This document shows positions 59,811 through 64,000 of a DNA stretch of 64,000 bases, piece by piece (position 1 is the stretch's first letter; each line of letters starts with the position of its first letter). The DNA lies in the NCBI GenBank assembly GCA_963969595.1, contig OZ018408.1, positions 9,855,823 through 9,919,822 of the forward strand, in the 5' to 3' direction. The notes under the pieces are model-generated. The model made no database searches, had not been told where the DNA came from, and saw only the letters and a list, made by a program, of their open reading frames with translations. A program made the translations under genes and the position numbers. This stretch comes from Neckera pumila (lineage: Eukaryota > Streptophyta > Bryopsida > Hypnales > Neckeraceae).

Positions 59811-61810
59811 CGTTCTTAACGTTCCATTAACTGTGTTTCATTGCCAGGAGAGATCTGATCAAACCTGGCGGAGGGTATCAGACAGTTTACTTGGAAAGGA
59901 TGGTGATACCAAAGGATGTCTAACCTCAATACTAATTCAAGATGGTTTGCAGCTTGAGGCTCATAAGGTTAAAGGTTGAAGAAGCAAGTACTTGTGGTCG
60001 GAACACCGTCCCGGGAGTGCAAATGTCACATCCAGGATGCTAATGTTGGTGAACCTAAGGTGGCGTCCACATGCCTAAGTATCATATTTTTTTCAGGTTT
60101 TACATTCTTATTATGATAATAGTTTCCCGCTTATGAGGCTACAAGGAATTCTTGAGAAATGCGTACAGTAGAAGATGTTGACACTTTCTGTTTTTTGTAG
60201 GTAACTGCTTGTCACGTGGCGCCTTACATATTTGTGTTCTGTGACATTTTCTCTCTAGGTTGAATGCAAAATGTGTTGGTACCTTACTGTCCAATAGTGT
60301 GGATCATTACGCAGCATAATTTGTTTGCCTGATTCTCATCTGGCCCACAGAGCCCCTAGAGAAACAACTTGGAAGTGGACAGAATTGAAACTCAGCTTTC
60401 GAAGAGGCACCCACCAATTTTGTGTTTCACGACCTATCCGCAAGAGATGGTTCCTCAACGAGTTAGCTGCTTTCAGATCATTTCATTCTGGAGATAATTG
60501 AAACCAGATGGCATCACTCTGAGGCAGCGTCACAATATTGCTAGACTTGAAGTTTGGCGATCGGAACTGGAGCTTGGAGCAGGGTATGTTGAGGATATTC
60601 AAGAACTTTATCTGACTTTGTAATACTTTCAAGATTTTGAAGGAAGCTTTTAATTGGAAGGATGCTATCAGAAGGTGGAAGATTACTCAGCTAGTATGAA
60701 TAATATTTTAGAAATGCTCAAAATTACACCAAGAACTCCTTGCCATCAAATTTTGCATGTGGTCTTGAGACTGGTCCTCAACCCTTGTCTTCCTGCGAAA
60801 AGGTCCCTTGTGAGCTGTAAGGTAAAAGACCCCATTGTGGTCAAATGGCCCATGATGGAGCTGTAAGGTAAAAGATCCTATTACGGTCAAATGGCCCATA
60901 ATGGACACCTAATGACCCCATTGTAGTTTTTCAGACCACAATCAATGTCTTACAGGGTAGTTATGGAGTAATTAGTGACCTCAATAGGTACTTCCAACTT
61001 TTTAGTGTAAAATTCTTTGTAAAAATTGATTGTTTGTCTTCCATATTTGAAAATGTTGTGATTGCATTGGTTAGGAAGATGACCATATTGGATTTAGATT
61101 TTGTTGGTCATGAGATGGCCTACAGACCCCTATGGGTTGATCACTTCAAAAATTTAGAACTAATTCATACTTGGTCCAAAAAATATAATTTCAAATGTCT
61201 AAAATACTTTGGTCTCGGCCTAGATGCATTGAAGATGCACAAAATAAGTAGAAAAAGAAAAGCAACTTTTATTGAATTTGGAATCTAGATGTTACTTTGG
61301 AGTGATCGTGACTCCAATCCAAGATTGTTATGAAATTGCAATCCATTAGAAAATCTTCAAACATCATTAATGTTGCAGCACCCTCTAAAGCAATAATTTC
61401 TAATGTAATATTCTCCTTCAGTGCTTGGGCTATTACCTTATAGAAGTTTTACTGGAGTTACTTTCCCTAGGGGACACTAGATTTACCAACTTGTGAAACA
61501 TGTATTTAGGCATGTAGATTCAAAGTTGCCCCAAACCCAATTGCAATCCAGATGTAAGTACCTAATTTCAAGTTGTTGCATCCTAATGTAATAAAAAGTG
61601 AAGGTGGACAACATAGGCACTATGACAATTCATTTTGCAATTGATGTTGAAAGGGTTGCAATTGGATTGAAGTATGTAGTTTCTATACATGGCAAAAGGT
61701 TCATTCATTATTTCATGATTTCAAATCAAGAATGCTTTTGGATTACCATTGCAACCTTGTGTAGGGCATTAAGATAGCTACATTACAATTACAATCCATA
61801 TGAACAAGAA
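59811..61810. other. 3' region of the TAF1B-like gene and AT-rich spacer
   Basis: The 3' UTR probably extends some hundred bases. No further gene is recognised up to the hairpin at 61811. Confidence 0.45.
60812..60903 (+). repeat. Tandem duplication of 46 bp
   Basis: Two adjacent units, each beginning GAGCTGTAAGGTAAAAGA and ending CAAATGGCCCATxATG, at 60812-60857 and 60858-60903. They differ by a few transitions. Confidence 0.85.
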
Positions 61811-61969
61811 TCACAAGAAGAACGGGAGGTCAATACTGGGGGAGGATATTTTTTTCACAGTGTAACTTCACCCTCCAAAATCTTACTTAAAACAGAAATT
61901 TCAAGGGGGGTGTAGTTACACGTTGAAAAAAATACCTCCCCTGGTATCGACCTCCCATTCTTCTTGTGA
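61811..61969. repeat. Long imperfect inverted repeat (hairpin)
   Basis: Left arm 61811-61876 and right arm 61905-61969 are reverse complements with only scattered mismatches and small bulges. Matching pieces include TCACAAGAAGAA with its complement at the far end, GGGAGGTC and ATATTTTTTTCA. The 28-base loop is AT-rich. Transcribed, it would form a stem of about 65 bp, within the range of plant MIRNA precursors or foldback MITEs. Confidence 0.8.
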
Positions 61970-62243
61970 ATGTCCCTCCCTCTAGGACAACTATGGGAAG
62001 CTTCATGTTTTTGCTTCCACCTAAGAAGTGTGTTTTTTCTCACAAACAAGTTCACTTTTTCAATAAATGTGAAAAATTCTCTACTTTGCCATTCTATTGC
62101 AAACAAGATTTGCAAATTTGATCAATCGAAACATGTGCAATGACCAAAGGAGCAACAATTATTTGCCATATACATTTAGCCTACTCATGCTACAAACGCG
62201 TGCTAATTGGAAGCTATTTGTAACAGCGGTTAGTCTTGTCAAT

Positions 62244-62514
62244 GGGAGACGAGATGTATTAAGGTAGGTACACCTAAATGTGCCACTGACCTTAAACCGC
62301 CATCTATACTCTCTGTACATTTCCAAAATCAGTTCTATACCTATGTGGAAGAAATGCTTTTAGAACCAAACTTTGTTCCTTAATAACTTTTGCATACAAT
62401 ATCCAAATGCTGCATTCTCTGGTGCGTTGGAACCTCCTTTCACTTGCCAACAAGACAATATGAAAATCTGACCAATTTGTGGCGGTTTTGGGTGTACCCA
62501 CCTTAGTACGTCCC
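62244..62514. mobile_element. MITE-like element with about 30-bp TIRs
   Basis: Left end GGGAGACGAGATGTATTAAG plus GTAGGTACACC, and right end, read in reverse, GGGACGTACTAAGGTGGG plus TACACCC, are diverged inverted copies. The element is about 270 bp and non-coding. A target duplication is not certain. Confidence 0.55.
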
Positions 62515-62840
62515 TGACGGTTTTCGTATAAGTCTGCCGTACAACTTGTGAGCTGGCTAGGAACAGTAACTGAGGGCCTTGCTTTTGGTGAAACCAGCCG
62601 TTGTCAAGAACAACTTCCAAGTGAACTACCACCAGAGGCGGATGAGCGGATTCATCAGAGACTCGATCGAAGGTCGGTGGGTTCATCTAGCTACTTGCAG
62701 GGGGGGGACAGACAGCAACGAAATCTATTGTTCATGTGCAGAGGCTCAGTTTGGCAAACAAACTTCACTTTCCTTCTGTCTTTCGAGACATTAATTAGAG
62801 GCTCATTCAGGACCATAGTATCTGTCGTTTATGCGGAGTA

Positions 62841-62870
62841 CTCCCTCTGTCCCAAATAAATCCGCGGTAC
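62841..62870 (+). mobile_element. Isolated Stowaway-type terminus
   Basis: CTCCCTCTGTCCCAAATAAA preceded by TA, closely matching the terminus of the MITE at 27869-28082. No matching opposite end was found downstream, so this is a truncated copy. Confidence 0.55.
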
Positions 62871-64000
62871 TCTGACGAGTTTCTCATTAGTGTTGGTTAA
62901 TATCAAGCATAGACCTGTGATTTTGTTTTGTTTGGAGATACATATTTCAATTGAAGTAAATTTGACTTTGAGCTTCTTGTAACATAGGTCACATGTGCAG
63001 GATCGTCTCCAGTGATTGTGTGATCGACCTTATCTGGATTTCTTTGTTGGATCGATTACAGACCGAGTGGAGTAGCAGAGGTGGTTCCCTTCAAAATCCT
63101 GAGTCTGCACGTATTTCGGTTCCATCAACGTTGAGATGTGGCGCTGGCAAGACACGGTTAGTTCTTTTACAGTACTAACAGCTCCGTCTCGAGGATTCTG
63201 AAACTCATGTTGCAGAGGCTGGTAACTTCGTAGACCCGGTAAAGTTAGTTCCAATATTGAATAATCTAGGAACCATGCTTTTATGTACTGTACAAGCCTA
63301 CTCGTGTGTTGAATAGAACTACCTCGTTTTAGTCTGTGAGAGAAGCTGGGGTCGTAGAAAATTATGTCGAAAATTGTTGGTTACCAGAATCGAAGTAATT
63401 TATGTACTTGAAGGAACTCATTCCCTCGTGAGTTCCTTCAATTTCAGATTCCTGAACTTCGCCAATCTATCAGTTTGAGGTCTCCAAACTAGCGAAATTA
63501 TTTTTGAAAGATTGATTGGTAGTTTACCTTAAGTTTGGTGCTCCTAGCAATTCTTACACCACAGATCCTGTTTTGGCACGGCAAAGTCATTAAGCTGTTC
63601 ATACGACATCTTTCTGATGCAAATAGAAGCCTTGTCTACTCACCGCTCAAATCTCGGATCGGAGCGCTACCAGTAATGGAGAGTCAGTAGTGCGTGACGA
63701 AATTCTTTTATTGGCTTAAGTTTTGATTTGGTTTGTGAAAATGTTGAATTTTATGTGTGATTGGGTGCTTACGTTGCCAAGCTCTGCAACGTGAGTACGC
63801 ATTCATACAACAAATTGAATTCAGCTTACCAGCAAATGAATTCAAAGGTGAAAAAATAAATTTTAAAATCCATACCAGTCTACAGTTTTGGTAGTAGTCC
63901 AGTTGTGTGTCTCTCGGCATACGAGTATTGGCGTTAGGAGTTGTTTAGCGTTGCGGAGTGGTCTGTTGTAAGCCTTTGGTTAATTACAAGAGTCTGTCAC
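62871..64000. other. Unassigned sequence to the window end
   Basis: No recognisable gene. Open frames around 63030-63254 and 63708-63920 (minus) have no family resemblance. Part of a gene beyond the window edge cannot be excluded. Confidence 0.4.

Noticed and set aside
62548..62859. Plus-strand frames of 103 and 71 aa
   Set aside because: They run into a Stowaway terminus and show no conserved domain.

Overview
The window is nuclear DNA of a land plant. Supporting signs are plant-type genes with GT-AG introns (eIF4B with plant-style repeats, an SBT2-type subtilase, DUF1221 kinases, BRK1, a TAF1B-like factor), (TTTAGGG)n telomere-type repeats, a Stowaway-type MITE and a decayed plastid trnL(UAA) segment. 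Gene style and AT-rich spacers full of decayed elements suggest a non-flowering plant (bryophyte, lycophyte or fern), but the species cannot be fixed from the sequence.

Layout. 0.6-18.2 kb is a duplicated, decaying locus. A repeat block occurs at 0.6-4.0, 11.5-14.7 and 17.5-18.2 kb. Between the copies lie an LRR-RLK-type kinase without an ectodomain (4702-6510, minus), a DUF1221/MLKL-like kinase with intact catalytic motifs (7982-9778, minus) and a broken paralogue of the latter (15615-16938, minus). A plastid-derived trnL(UAA)/group I intron fragment with five 51-bp tandem units abuts the first kinase. 18.6-18.9 kb holds a LINE 3' end. 19.8-21.6 kb holds a two-exon DUF716/TMEM45-type membrane protein gene whose intron carries a tRNA-derived SINE. 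22.9-24.5 kb is a degenerate 36/39-bp tandem array. 27.0-33.4 kb is a complete ten-exon subtilisin-like protease gene (839 aa). 33.4-42.6 kb is AT-rich repeat country with a LINE relic. 42.7-45.1 kb is eIF4B (three coding exons, 505 aa). 50.0-51.6 kb carries remnants of a site-1 protease gene with two frameshifts. 52.2-52.6 kb is BRK1 of the SCAR/WAVE complex (79 aa). 56.5-59.8 kb is a TAF1B/Rrn7-like Pol I factor (four exons, 676 aa). 61.8-62.9 kb holds a long hairpin and MITE-like elements.

The most notable signal is a family of seven non-autonomous elements scattered from 0.8 to 55.9 kb. They share terminal inverted repeats starting CCCCTAAAGGACCAA and sit at TTAA sites, with TTAA on both sides of the best-preserved copies. 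Two local filled-versus-empty site comparisons support TTAA-specific insertion, the hallmark of piggyBac-type transposons, a superfamily I know mainly from animals, algae and other non-plant lineages.

The housekeeping genes (eIF4B, TAF1B-like, BRK1) serve translation, rRNA transcription and actin nucleation and are not functionally linked to one another. The kinase cluster looks like an accessory, possibly immunity-related locus. Exon boundaries were inferred by hand from splice consensus, reading frame and family knowledge; no database search was run.
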